Shown here: positions 25,607 to 34,240 of the stretch, piece after piece
How positions within the stretch are numbered: position 1 is the first letter of the stretch
Layout: the number at the start of each line of letters is the position of its first letter
Source: an uncultured Myxococcales bacterium
GTDB taxonomy: Bacteria > Myxococcota_A > UBA9042
Assembly (NCBI GenBank): GCA_903929795.1
Contig: CAIYWC010000150.1
Location: forward strand, 1 to 43,989
Length of the DNA stretch: 43,989 nucleotides
Direction of reading: 5' to 3'
Notes under the pieces: model-generated
The model's input: only the letters and a program-made list of their open reading frames with translations
Databases searched by the model: none
Told to the model about the DNA's origin: nothing
Made by a program: the position numbers and the translations under genes

Positions 25607-27535
25607 ATGTCGCGCGCACCGTCGCACCGTCCCCGCACGCTTGGCCCGCTGGCCGACCTGGAACCGCACCTGCCGGCCGAATGGTGGCGGACGCTGTTCA
25701 ATGCCAACTACCTGAAAACAGATGGCGATGTCGTGGAGAATGCCGACAACACAACCGCCGAGGTGGACCTGCTTGTGCGCGCGGCCGAGCTGCAGCCGGG
25801 CGACCGCGTCCTGGACCTGTGCTGCGGGCAGGGCCGTCACACGCTGGAGCTGGCGGCGCGCGGTTTTCAGCACGCGCAGGGCATCGACCAGTCGCGCTAC
25901 CTGCTGAGCGTCGCGCGGCGGCGGGCCAAGCAGACCGCGCTGCCGGTGAAATTCACGCTGGGCGAGGCGCGCAAGCTCAAGCTGCCGCCGGGCAAGCTGG
26001 ATTGCGTGGCGATGATGGGCAATAGTTTCGGCTACTTTCAGCACGCGGACGACGATCTCGTGGTGCTGGGCGCGGTGCGGCGCGCGCTCAAGCCGGGCGG
26101 CACGTTGGCGATGGACCTGACCGACGGCGATTGGGTGCGGCGCAACCATGAGCCGCGATCGTGGGAATGGCTCAACGCGCAGGAACTCGTGGTGCGCGAG
26201 CGGCAGCTGTCCGCCGATGGCCATCGCCTGGTCTGCCGCGAGGTGATTATCCACGCCACGCGCGGGATTTTGGTCGATCAGTTTTACGCCGAGCGGCTGT
26301 ACGATCGCCAGCAGGTCGCCGAGTTGCTGACGCGCGCGGGCTTTACCGCCATCGCCGAGCACGACGTGCTGGAGGCGGCGTCGTCGCGCGACCAGGACCT
26401 TGGGATGATGGCGCACCGCGTGTTTGTGACGGCGCGCGCGGCCGAGCGGGCGCCAGTGGCCGCGCTCCAGGCGCCCAAGCGACGGCTCACGGTTCTGATG
26501 GGCGACCCGCGTCGGCCCGATCCGGTGAAACGCGGCGGCGTGTTCAATCCCGAGGATCTGGACACGATCGCGCGGCTCAAGCACGCGATCGCCAGCTGGC
26601 CCGACGTGAGCGTGCGGTTCCTGGACCGCCACGAGCAATTCGCGCAGCAGCTGGAGTCGGACGATTCCGATCTCGTCGTGAACTTTTGCGACGAAGGCCT
26701 GGGCAACAACCCCGCGCTGGAATTGCACGTGCCTGCGCTGCTGGAAGTGTACGGGCGGCCGTATTCGGGCGCGGGACCGGCGGCGCTGGGGCTGTGCTAC
26801 GACAAGGCCCACGTGCGCGCGATTGCGGCGTCCATGGGCGTGCCCGTGCCGCGCGAGGCCTACGTGGCGCAGCATGACCCGGATCCGGCGCCCGCGCTGG
26901 CGTTTCCGGCGATCGTCAAGCCCAACATCGGCGACGGCAGCATCGGCATTCCGGTGGCCGCGGTGGTCCGCAACGTCGCGGAATTGCGCCAGCGAATTCG
27001 GGAGTTGCGCGCAGAACTGCCGGATCGGGGGCTGATTGTCCAGGAATTCCTGCCGGGCGCGGAGTATTCAGTCGCGCTGATCGGCAACCCGGGCTACGAC
27101 CTGCAGCCGCTGCCGGTGCTGGAGGTCGATTACGCCGCGCTGCCGCCGGGCGCGCCGCGCATCCTCGGCTACGAGAGCAAATGGCACCCGGAGTCGCCGT
27201 ATTGGACCGATATCCGCTTTACCCAAGCGCAGTTGGAGCACAGCCAGCGCCAGCGCCTCGTGCACGCGTCCGCGCGGCTGTTCGAGCGGCTCGGCTGCCG
27301 CGACTACGCGCGGTTTGACTTCCGGGCGGACGCCGATGGCGAAATCAAGTTGTTGGAAGTCAACCCGAATCCCGGCTGGTGCTGGGACGGCAAGCTGAAT
27401 TTGATGGCGGAATGGGCCGGCTGGAGCTATTCCGACCTGCTGCGGGCGATCGTCGACGCCGCGAGCCAGCGCTTGGGCCTGATTGCGGCCGAGGCGAACG
27501 GCGCGTCCGAAGAGCGCGTGCAGTCGATCGCCTGA
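25607..27535 (+). CDS. methyltransferase fused to D-Ala-D-Ala-ligase-like ATP-grasp enzyme
   Basis: A 642-residue two-domain protein. Residues of about 20-275 are a class I SAM methyltransferase: [20 protein letters not shown] (67-86), [17 protein letters not shown], and [16 protein letters not shown]. From about 292 it is a D-alanine ligase-like ATP-grasp: [56 protein letters not shown] with Lys438, [19 protein letters not shown], and metal-binding [10 protein letters not shown] (Glu584, Asn586). Ligases of this fold join carboxylates to amines through acyl-phosphates. The catalytic residues for both halves look intact. AGGAG precedes the ATG; msrA starts 7 bp after its stop. The substrate is unknown; a small peptide or amino acid modified on both sides is one guess. 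Confidence 0.88.
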   Translation: MSRAPSHRPRTLGPLADLEPHLPAEWWRTLFNANYLKTDGDVVENADNTTAEVDLLVRAAELQPGDRVLDLCCGQGRHTLELAARGFQHAQGIDQSRYLLSVARRRAKQTALPVKFTLGEARKLKLPPGKLDCVAMMGNSFGYFQHADDDLVVLGAVRRALKPGGTLAMDLTDGDWVRRNHEPRSWEWLNAQELVVRERQLSADGHRLVCREVIIHATRGILVDQFYAERLYDRQQVAELLTRAGFTAIAEHDVLEAASSRDQDLGMMAHRVFVTARAAERAPVAALQAPKRRLTVLMGDPRRPDPVKRGGVFNPEDLDTIARLKHAIASWPDVSVRFLDRHEQFAQQLESDDSDLVVNFCDEGLGNNPALELHVPALLEVYGRPYSGAGPAALGLCYDKAHVRAIAASMGVPVPREAYVAQHDPDPAPALAFPAIVKPNIGDGSIGIPVAAVVRNVAELRQRIRELRAELPDRGLIVQEFLPGAEYSVALIGNPGYDLQPLPVLEVDYAALPPGAPRILGYESKWHPESPYWTDIRFTQAQLEHSQRQRLVHASARLFERLGCRDYARFDFRADADGEIKLLEVNPNPGWCWDGKLNLMAEWAGWSYSDLLRAIVDAASQRLGLIAAEANGASEERVQSIA

Positions 27536-27542
27536 GGCATCC

Positions 27543-28211
27543 ATGGGTTACACTGATTCTGCGCCAATGCTGCTGCCGACGCCGCAAGACGCGCTGCCCG
27601 GACGCCAGACCGCGATGCCGGTCGCCGCGCGCCACGCAGTCCTCGACGCGCCGCTGCGCGGTCCCTTCGCCGCTGGCAGCGCAATCGCCTGGTTCGGCAT
27701 GGGCTGCTACTGGGGCGCGGAGCGCAAATTCTGGCAAACGCCGGGCGTCATCAGCACCGCGGTGGGCTTTTCCGGCGGCTTCACGCCGAATCCGACCTAC
27801 CGCGAGACCTGCACCGGGCGCACGGGACACACGGAAATCGTTCAGGTCGTGTTTGATCCCGGCCAAGTGTCCTACGCGCAACTGCTGAAACTATTTTGGG
27901 AAAATCACGATCCGACCCAGGGCTTTCGCCAAGGCGGGGACATCGGCACGCAATACCGGTCGGCGATTTACTGCGCGGATGCGGACCAGCTGCACGCCGC
28001 GGTGACCAGCCGGGACGCGTACCAGCTGGCGCTGACGGCAGCGAGACTCCCGAGAATCACAACGGAAATTGCGCTCGCAGGGCCGTTTTACTACGCCGAG
28101 GACGCGCACCAGCAGTACCTGCACAAGAACCCTACGGGCTATTGCGGCCTCGGTGGGACCGGCGTGGCGTGCCCGATCGGCACGGGCGTGGCGCAGCGGG
28201 ATCCGCGCTGA
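27543..28211 (+). CDS. msrA: peptide methionine sulfoxide reductase MsrA
   Basis: A 222-residue MsrA, close to the usual 210. It reduces the S-form of methionine sulfoxide. The catalytic Cys55 is in [13 protein letters not shown] (Tyr in place of the usual Phe of GCFWG). Further landmarks are [55 protein letters not shown], and [11 protein letters not shown]-terminal resolving cysteines are in [15 protein letters not shown]. It starts at ATG 27543, only 7 bp after the methyltransferase/ATP-grasp stop, so it is the last gene of the SET operon. It ends 10 bp from the convergent dihydroorotase. MsrA may simply be a housekeeping passenger, or may act on the product of the operon. Confidence 0.95.
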   Translation: MGYTDSAPMLLPTPQDALPGRQTAMPVAARHAVLDAPLRGPFAAGSAIAWFGMGCYWGAERKFWQTPGVISTAVGFSGGFTPNPTYRETCTGRTGHTEIVQVVFDPGQVSYAQLLKLFWENHDPTQGFRQGGDIGTQYRSAIYCADADQLHAAVTSRDAYQLALTAARLPRITTEIALAGPFYYAEDAHQQYLHKNPTGYCGLGGTGVACPIGTGVAQRDPR

Positions 28212-28221
28212 GCGGAAGCGG

Positions 28222-29583
28222 TCAGCGTGCGTGGCGCCCGACGTTGTCCACCGGCGCGCCGCACGTCGCAGGCTTGCCCCGAGGCGTACCGACCGGCTCG
28301 CCGTCGCGGAACACGATCTGCCCGCGCAGCACCGTCATCACAGGCCAGCCCTGCAGCGCGATTCCGGTCCACGGGCTCCAGCCGCAGCGCGAGCGAATCT
28401 CGCGCTCCTGCAGCGCGTGCACTTTGCCGAGGTCACACAGCGCGATGTCCGCGTCCAGCCCCAGCGCCAGCGCGCCCTTCCCGGCAATCTGGTAGATCTG
28501 CGCGGGGCGCTGCGCCGTCCACAACGCGATTTCCGCAAGCGTCACGCGGCCTTGCGCGTGCTCGTTCAATAGCAGCGGCAACGTCGTCTGCACGCCCGGC
28601 ATGCCTGACGGCGCCTGGGCGTACGGCTTGGACTTCTCCTCGCGCGTGTGCGGCGCGTGGTCGGAACCGATGCAAGTCAGCGTCCCGTCGCGCAGCGCGG
28701 CCCAGAGTGCCAGCCGGTGCCGTTCCTCGCGGATCGGCGGGTTCATGACCGCGAGGTTGCCCAGCCGGTCGTAGCATTCCGGCGCGCTCAGCGTCAGGTG
28801 CTGCGGCGTCACTTCGCCCGTGGCCAGCCGACGCGCCGGGTGCTTGCGCAAAACCTCCAGTTCTTCCGCGCAGTTCATGTGCAGCACGTGCACGTGTCGC
28901 CCAGTCTCGCCGGCCAGATCCAGCAGCCGCGCCACGGCCAGCCGCGCGCTTTCGACATCGCGCCGCAGCGGGTGATCGTGTGGCCGCGTCGCCGGCACAT
29001 GCTCCGCCAGCCACCGCAGCCGCTGCTCATCCTCCGCGTGCACCGCCACCCGCCGTGTGCCGTGCCGCAGCGCCGCGCGCAGGTGATCGTCGTCCGGCAC
29101 CAGCAGCGTGCCGGTCGAGCTGCCCATGAAGATCTTCACGCCGGCGAAGCCCGCCAGATCTTCGCAACTTCCGAGAAGTTCAGCATTTTCCGTCGTCGCG
29201 CCGAGAAAGAACGCGTGATCCGCCCAGGCGCGTCCCGCCGCGCGCGCCAGCTTGTCCAGGAGCAGTGCGCGGGTCGTGGTGTTCGGCTTGGTGTTCGGCA
29301 TCTCAAAAAAAGTCGTCACGCCACCCGCGATCGCCGCCAGCGAGCCGGTCGCCAGGTCTTCCTTGTGCTCCAGGCCCGGCTCGCGAAAGTGCACTTGCGT
29401 GTCGATCACCCCCGGCAGTGCCGTCAGGCCTCGCGCGTCCAGCTGCTCGGCGTACTGCCCGGTAAGTGGCTGTGCCAGCTCGACAATCGTGCCGTCGCGC
29501 ACGCCGATGTCGGTGAAAACGGTCCCCGAGGGCAGGACGACTTGGGCGTTGCGGATGGCCAAGGATGCGGTATTCGTGCTCAT
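28222..29583 (-). CDS. pyrC: dihydroorotase
   Basis: A 453-residue amidohydrolase of pyrimidine synthesis that closes N-carbamoyl-aspartate to dihydroorotate. Visible are GVIDTQVHFREPGLEHKEDL, GGVTTFFEMPNTKPNT, ADHAFFLGATTENAELLG, GVKIFMGSSTGTLLV, VHAEDEQRLRW, HVLHMNCAEEL, and SDHAPHTREEKSKPYAQAPS. The first metal site reads QVH rather than HxH, a variant also seen in the QVHFREPG subfamily of dihydroorotases. The ATG at 29583 (MSTNTASL) is used; ATG 29595 is the alternative. No other pyr gene is nearby. A hydantoinase or allantoinase role is less likely given the EMPNTKP and GSDHAPH motifs. Confidence 0.88.
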   Translation of the reverse strand: MSTNTASLAIRNAQVVLPSGTVFTDIGVRDGTIVELAQPLTGQYAEQLDARGLTALPGVIDTQVHFREPGLEHKEDLATGSLAAIAGGVTTFFEMPNTKPNTTTRALLLDKLARAAGRAWADHAFFLGATTENAELLGSCEDLAGFAGVKIFMGSSTGTLLVPDDDHLRAALRHGTRRVAVHAEDEQRLRWLAEHVPATRPHDHPLRRDVESARLAVARLLDLAGETGRHVHVLHMNCAEELEVLRKHPARRLATGEVTPQHLTLSAPECYDRLGNLAVMNPPIREERHRLALWAALRDGTLTCIGSDHAPHTREEKSKPYAQAPSGMPGVQTTLPLLLNEHAQGRVTLAEIALWTAQRPAQIYQIAGKGALALGLDADIALCDLGKVHALQEREIRSRCGWSPWTGIALQGWPVMTVLRGQIVFRDGEPVGTPRGKPATCGAPVDNVGRHAR

Positions 29584-29742
29584 GGCCGCCAGCATGCCAC
29601 ACGGCGGCGGCGGCCGAAACACCTCGCGCGCGGACTTGACATTGGCGCGCACTCAAACGATCGTCTGGGTCCGGGTCTGGCGCAGCGTCGGTCGGATCCG
29701 GGCGTCCTGCAGCCGCGCAAGCGGTCAGGGTGGGCACTCAAG

Positions 29743-29828
29743 CCGGAGTGGTGAAATGGTAGACGCGGCGGACTCAAAATCCGTTGGGCTTAACGCCCAT
29801 GAGGGTTCAAGTCCCTCCTCCGGCACCA
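29743..29828 (+). tRNA. tRNA-Leu (anticodon CAA)
   Basis: An 86-nt class II tRNA with encoded CCA. The acceptor arm GCCGGAG (29743-29749) pairs with CTCCGGC (29818-29824), then A and CCA (29826-29828). The anticodon stem GCGGA/TCCGT encloses CTCAAAA, giving anticodon CAA for codon UUG. A long variable arm (TGGGCTTAACGCCCA) and the T arm GGGTTCAAGTCCC are present. TTGACA at 29637-29642 may be part of its promoter but no clear -10 was found. Its 3' end lies 4 nt before the next start codon. Confidence 0.97.
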
Positions 29829-29832
29829 AACG

Positions 29833-31248
29833 ATGAACCTGCTACGCGCGCCAACTTTGCGCCTGCCGCCAGCGAATCTGCTGGCTGCGCTGGTGCTGGC
29901 GCTTTTGCCCCGGATCGCGACGCCCGCGCCCGCGGCGGTGCCCTTGCCGGCGATGGCGACGCCGCTTGTGTCCGAGCAAGGCATGGCTGGACTTCTGGCG
30001 GACGTGACCCAGACCGGGCAGCCGGAGGACGAGCCCGGCGCGGCGCCGCACGTGGACGATTCCGGGATCCACACGGCGCTGGACGCGGAAATCCGCCTGC
30101 GCGCGTCACTGCCGTGGAACCTGACGACCGCTGAGCCGGGCGCGGACGTTGTGCGCAGCGCGGTCTTTCACCGCGAGAAGCTGGGCGGCAGCTTTTCCCA
30201 AGGGCCGGTCGACGCGCACGTGCAGCTGCAGGCGTCGGGCGCTTTTGGCGATGCCGACCCGGGCGCGCTGCAGCTGCCCACCGTCGGCCTGCAGCAGGCG
30301 GTCGTGCGGATCCAGCCGCAGTCGCTGAAATGGCTGTCGGCGGAAATGGGCCGGATGGTGCTGGACTACGGCGCCGGGCGGATGATCGGCGCGTACGATT
30401 TCCAAGCCGCCAGCAACGTTTTTGACGGCCTGCGCGTGCGCATGAGCTACCAAAAATACCTGGACGTGGACGTGATTGCCGTGAAGCTGCGGCGCAACAG
30501 CACCCAGCCGGATCAGGACCGCAACCTGTTTGGCGCCTACATCAGTGGCCAGCCGCATGAACAGCTGCGGGCGGAGCTGTACGTGCTCTATTTGGTGGAT
30601 GGCACGGCGAACGGCCATGCCTTCCTGACGACGATGGGGACGCGCCTGGACTGGCGGCCGGTCGCGTGGCTGTCCGGCGAGATCGAGGCGGCGCTGCAGG
30701 TCGGCGATCAGGACGCGCCGGGCCGGGATTCGCACCAAAGCTTGATTGGCAGTGCGTTTTTTGGCGAGCTCGCCGCGCACATCCCGACCCGCCACGGGCC
30801 GATCAGCCTGGCGCCGTTCACGCAATTCTACTCCGGCGCACCGACGCAGACGGGCACCGTAAGCACCGCGACGGCGTGGCGGCCGCTGTACCCGTCGCTG
30901 GACCAAGTGGTGGGCTTGCTGCAGCTGTTCCAGCCGACCAACTTGCTGCAAAACGGCGGACGGCTGCGCTGGCAGGCGAGCGAGGCGATCGCGCTGGACT
31001 TCAATGGCCGCGTCTCCGCGAGTCGGGACAACGCACCGCTGCCGGGCTTTGGCAACCCGACGCTGGCCGGCGACGGTGGCTGGCGCGTGCTGGGCAGCGA
31101 GCTGGACCTGCTGGCCCGCTGGGAAGTCCTGCGCTCGTCGGCGATTTTCGTGGGCGCGGGCCTGTTCCTGCCGTCGGCCAGCATCCAGTCGCTCATCGGC
31201 CACAGCGCGGCGTGCCAGGCGCTGGCGCAGTGGACCTCGCGATTCTGA
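29833..31248 (+). CDS. alginate-export-type outer-membrane beta-barrel protein
   Basis: A 471-residue protein. An N-terminal signal peptide (LLAALVLALLPRIATPAPA) is followed by a sequence of alternating strands to the C-terminal Phe, as in outer-membrane barrels. The stretch from LKWLSAEMGRMVLDYGAGRM to FQAASNVFDGLRVRMSY matches the alginate_exp (AlgE-like) pattern of a GRxxLxxGxGRxxG...FDGxR core. It probably forms a channel for a polyanion or other solute; alginate itself is not implied. The ATG at 29833 is only 4 nt past the tRNA CCA end and has no Shine-Dalgarno, yet the signal peptide starts right there. It would become nearly leaderless once the tRNA is cut out. Confidence 0.75.
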   Translation: MNLLRAPTLRLPPANLLAALVLALLPRIATPAPAAVPLPAMATPLVSEQGMAGLLADVTQTGQPEDEPGAAPHVDDSGIHTALDAEIRLRASLPWNLTTAEPGADVVRSAVFHREKLGGSFSQGPVDAHVQLQASGAFGDADPGALQLPTVGLQQAVVRIQPQSLKWLSAEMGRMVLDYGAGRMIGAYDFQAASNVFDGLRVRMSYQKYLDVDVIAVKLRRNSTQPDQDRNLFGAYISGQPHEQLRAELYVLYLVDGTANGHAFLTTMGTRLDWRPVAWLSGEIEAALQVGDQDAPGRDSHQSLIGSAFFGELAAHIPTRHGPISLAPFTQFYSGAPTQTGTVSTATAWRPLYPSLDQVVGLLQLFQPTNLLQNGGRLRWQASEAIALDFNGRVSASRDNAPLPGFGNPTLAGDGGWRVLGSELDLLARWEVLRSSAIFVGAGLFLPSASIQSLIGHSAACQALAQWTSRF

Positions 31249-31284
31249 GCGGTCCAGCCGCGGCGCACAATCCAGTCCGCCGCG

Positions 31285-31314
31285 TTGCCGTTCGGGCCGC
31301 AATCGGTTTACCAT
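31285..31314 (+). promoter_or_regulatory. possible promoter of the PP2C-cNBD gene
   Basis: TTGCCG (31285-31290), 18 bp, TACCAT (31309-31314), 33 bp before the ATG at 31348. Confidence 0.35.
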
Positions 31315-31347
31315 TGGCGGCGTCTGGTTCCAACGGGAGAGGTCGCC

Positions 31348-32574
31348 ATGCAGGTCAAGTACGCGGGTCGCACGGATGTGGGTCTGGTTCGCCGGCAAAA
31401 TGAGGACAGCCATTTCGTCGATCCCCAGCTGCAGCTCTTCATCGTCTGCGATGGCGTGGGCGGGCGCGCGGGCGGCGCGGAAGCGAGCCGCGTGGCGAGC
31501 GAGCACATCGCGGCGGAAGTAGCCAAATCCCGTGCTTTGATTCGTGATTTTGCCAACAATGCCGGATCCGCGACCCGGCGGGACATCGGCGCGGTGCTGG
31601 AAAACGCCATTAGCTCGGCGAGCGCGGCGGTGCGGCGCGCGGCGGCGGCGAGCGCGGACTTCAGCGGCATGGCGACGACGAACGTGACGCTGCTGGTTGC
31701 CGGCGGCCACGCGTTCATCGGCCACGTCGGCGATTCGCGGGTCTATCTGGTGCGCCAGGGCGTGATGCACCCGCTGACGGAAGACCACAGCGTCATGAAC
31801 GACATGAAGCGCCGCGGACGCGTCCAGGAGCGCGGCCACATTGGCCAGACGTTCACGGAAGCGCTGACCCGCGCGCTGGGCGTGCTCGACTCCGCGCGCG
31901 TGGATCTGCTGGATTTGGAGCTGATTCCCGGCGACCGGTTCATCCTCTGCACCGACGGGATCCACGGCGTGCTGGGCGATGACCAGATGCAGGTCGTCGT
32001 GCCGCGTGGCTCGGTGGAAGAGGTCGCCGACGATCTCATCGAGGCGGCGCTGCAGCGCGGCGCGCCGGACAACGCCACGGCGCTGGTCCTCGACGTGCTG
32101 GACGATAAGTCGACCGACCGCGCGATGCTGGTTCGCCGCCGCCTCGAAGCGCTGCAGGGCGTCTCGATGTTCCGCTACCTGCCGTACGCCGACTTGATCC
32201 GCGTCGCCGGCATCGCGACCGAGCGCGTCATCAAGCCCGGCACGGAGCTGTGCACGGAAGGCGAGTTCGGCGAGAGCCTGTTCATCATCCTGGAAGGCGC
32301 CGCAGTGGTGCTCAAGGGCGACGGCGTGACGATCGCCGAGCTGCAGCCCGGCCAGCACGTCGGCGAGATGAGCCTCATCGAACGGGCGCCGCGGTCGGCG
32401 ACGGTGCGCGCCAAGACGGCGATGTCGGTGCTGGTCATCGAGCGCGACGCGTTCTTCGGTCTGCTGAGCGAGGAACAGACGGCGGTCAAGCTGCTCTGGG
32501 GCCTTGTGCGCATGCTCAACGCGCGGCTGCGGTCGACGAGCGACGAGCTGAGCCAGCTCAAGTCTCGCAACTAG
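31348..32574 (+). CDS. PP2C-family phosphatase fused to a cyclic-nucleotide-binding domain
   Basis: A 408-residue protein. Residues 1-250 form a PPM/PP2C Ser/Thr phosphatase: LVRRQNEDSHFVD, IVCDGVGGRAGG, GMATTNVTLLVAG, HVGDSRVYLVRQG, LTEDHSVMND, LCTDGIHGVLGDD, and APDNATALVL, with the metal-binding Asp residues all present. A linker leads to a cNMP-binding domain (about 290-395) with KPGTELCTEGEFGESLFIIL and a GEMSLIERAPRSATV phosphate-binding cassette. The fusion suggests phosphatase activity tuned by cAMP, cGMP or another nucleotide. GGGAGAGG precedes the ATG. A lipoprotein gene follows after 9 bp. It may oppose a Hanks kinase such as the one at 23334; that pairing is inference. Confidence 0.93.
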   Translation: MQVKYAGRTDVGLVRRQNEDSHFVDPQLQLFIVCDGVGGRAGGAEASRVASEHIAAEVAKSRALIRDFANNAGSATRRDIGAVLENAISSASAAVRRAAAASADFSGMATTNVTLLVAGGHAFIGHVGDSRVYLVRQGVMHPLTEDHSVMNDMKRRGRVQERGHIGQTFTEALTRALGVLDSARVDLLDLELIPGDRFILCTDGIHGVLGDDQMQVVVPRGSVEEVADDLIEAALQRGAPDNATALVLDVLDDKSTDRAMLVRRRLEALQGVSMFRYLPYADLIRVAGIATERVIKPGTELCTEGEFGESLFIILEGAAVVLKGDGVTIAELQPGQHVGEMSLIERAPRSATVRAKTAMSVLVIERDAFFGLLSEEQTAVKLLWGLVRMLNARLRSTSDELSQLKSRN

Positions 32575-32583
32575 GGGAAATGC

Positions 32584-33300
32584 ATGAAAAAGTTTGTGCC
32601 ATGGGCCGTGCTCGTCGCGCTCGTTTCGGCTTGCACGCCGCCGGACCCGCCGCCGCCGCGACCGCCGCGCAAGGCCGCCAAGGTCGAGGCGAACAAGGAG
32701 GCGCCGGCCGAGGACCCGCAGGCCAAGCAGGGCGCGCGCACGGACGGGCTGACCGGCGGCAAGCTGGTCTTTGAGGAGCATTTTGAGCGTGCGGAGCTGG
32801 GCCCGGACTGGAATGCGCCGCAGCCCGGCGAGTGGCACATCGTCGACGGCTGGCTGAAGGCGGAGAAGGTCGCCAACGACGATCTGCGCAACCAGGGCGC
32901 GTGGCTCTTGAAGCCGCTGCCCAAGAAGGTGCGCGTGGTGTTCAAGTCGCGTTCGATGACGGCGGTGGGCGACACGAAGTGCGAGGTTTTCAACACGGAA
33001 CCGCGCCATGAGCAAGGCTATTCGGTGATTTTTGGCGGCTGGAACAACACGACCAACGCCATCGCGCGGCACGGCGAGCACGAGCCGAATCGGCAAAATC
33101 AGAGCAACCCGCCCAAGGTGGAGCCGGGCCGCACGTATACCTGGACGATCATCCGGACCGACAACGTGCTGCGCTGGTACATCGACGGCAAGTTCATGCT
33201 GGCCTACGACGATGCGGCGGCGATCGACGGCAACTATTTTGGCTTCAACAACTGGGCGAGCGACGTCCGCTTCGACGACATCGAGGTCTACGAGCTGTGA
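32584..33300 (+). CDS. lipoprotein with a concanavalin-like (DUF1080-type) domain
   Basis: A 238-residue lipoprotein: MKKFVPWAVLVALVSAC with Cys17, then a Pro/Lys-rich linker to about residue 55. From there it forms a beta-sandwich: FEEHFERAELGPDWN, WHIVDGWLKAEK, YSVIFGGWNNTTNAIARHGE, TIIRTDNVLRWYIDGKFML, and a closing VRFDDIEVYEL. This order is that of 3-keto-disaccharide-hydrolase/DUF1080 and LamG-like carbohydrate-binding folds. GGGGA lies before the ATG. It is 9 bp after the PP2C-cNBD gene, an unusual pairing of a cytoplasmic phosphatase with an exported lipoprotein in one operon. Binding of glycans at the envelope is inferred from the fold. Confidence 0.82.
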   Translation: MKKFVPWAVLVALVSACTPPDPPPPRPPRKAAKVEANKEAPAEDPQAKQGARTDGLTGGKLVFEEHFERAELGPDWNAPQPGEWHIVDGWLKAEKVANDDLRNQGAWLLKPLPKKVRVVFKSRSMTAVGDTKCEVFNTEPRHEQGYSVIFGGWNNTTNAIARHGEHEPNRQNQSNPPKVEPGRTYTWTIIRTDNVLRWYIDGKFMLAYDDAAAIDGNYFGFNNWASDVRFDDIEVYEL

Positions 33301-33341
33301 TGCGCGGCGTGCCTGCGCTGGCAAAATCGGCCGTGGATTCG

Positions 33342-33370
33342 TTGACGCACGCAGCGTCGGTCGTTACAGT
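33342..33370 (+). promoter_or_regulatory. probable promoter of the second PP2C gene
   Basis: TTGACG (33342-33347), 17 bp, TACAGT (33365-33370): the best sigma-70-like pair in the window, 29 bp before the TTG start at 33400. Confidence 0.45.
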
Positions 33371-33399
33371 CGCCGTGGGTTTCTGAGGGCAGGTGCGCA

Positions 33400-34173
33400 T
33401 TGGCCATTCGTATCTCCAGTGCCGGCGACACAAACGTCGGGCGCAAACGGACGCACAACGAGGACAACCTCCTCGTCATGGACGACGTTGGCCTTTTCGT
33501 GGTTGCGGACGGCATGGGTGGCCACGCGTGCGGCGAAGTCGCGAGCGCGATGGTCGTGGAGACCATGCGCGAGTACTACACCCGCGTCGCCGATGACGCG
33601 TCTGCGACGTGGCCTGGCCGCGAAGAGCGCGGCTTGTCGGAATCCGAAAACATGCTGAACGCCGGCATCCGCTGGTGCAACTACACGATTTGGGAGCGCG
33701 GCCACTCGGACGCCCGCTACAAGAACATGGGCACCACCGTCGTGGCGATCCACTTCGACAGCGAGAAAGCGACCATCGCGCACGTCGGCGATTCGCGCTG
33801 CTACCGGCTGCGCGGCGGCGAGCTCAAGCAGGTGACGGAAGACCATTCACTGCTGAACGACTACCTGAAGATCGCGACGCTGACAGCGGAAGAGCAGGCG
33901 AATTTTCCCCATAAAAACATCATCGTGCGGGCATGCGGCTTGAAAGATGAGGTCAAGGTCGATCTGCAGCGCGACCAGCCGCAAGTCGGCGACGTCTACA
34001 TGCTGTGCAGCGACGGCTTGTCCGGTGAAGTGGCCGATCCGCAAATCTTGCAAATCATGCAGAAATCGCAAGGGAATCTGCCGGAGATGGTGGCTGAGCT
34101 GATCCAGACCGCGTGCACCAACGGCGGCAAGGACAACGTGACCGCGATTGCGATCCGCGTCGACGCTGTCTAG
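33400..34173 (+). CDS. PP2C-family Ser/Thr protein phosphatase
   Basis: A 257-residue single-domain PPM phosphatase: RKRTHNEDNLLVMDDVG, VVADGMGGHACGEVAS, NMGTTVVAIHF, AHVGDSRCYRLRGG, VTEDHSLLNDYL, CSDGLSGEVAD, and GGKDNVTAIAI. All metal-binding Asp positions are present. It starts with TTG at 33400 with GGCAGG six bases before it and the family N-terminus at once; no ATG lies nearby. It has its own promoter-like pair, separating it from the phosphatase-lipoprotein pair upstream. It probably dephosphorylates kinase targets in the cytoplasm, and is the second PP2C within 3 kb. Confidence 0.95.
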   Translation: MAIRISSAGDTNVGRKRTHNEDNLLVMDDVGLFVVADGMGGHACGEVASAMVVETMREYYTRVADDASATWPGREERGLSESENMLNAGIRWCNYTIWERGHSDARYKNMGTTVVAIHFDSEKATIAHVGDSRCYRLRGGELKQVTEDHSLLNDYLKIATLTAEEQANFPHKNIIVRACGLKDEVKVDLQRDQPQVGDVYMLCSDGLSGEVADPQILQIMQKSQGNLPEMVAELIQTACTNGGKDNVTAIAIRVDAV

Positions 34174-34240
34174 CGCCTCGGGAATTTTCGGCCGCAGCGC
34201 GCGGCTGGAAACGTGCTAGTTTGCCAATCAGGTGAGCGCC

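Noticed and set aside
29637..29665. Promoter of tRNA-Leu from TTGACA at 29637
   Set aside because: The -35 is perfect but I find no acceptable -10 at 16-18 bp, so I did not list it as a feature.
30106..33324. 1072-codon minus-strand open frame
   Set aside because: It crosses the barrel, PP2C and lipoprotein genes in antisense and has no recognisable fold.
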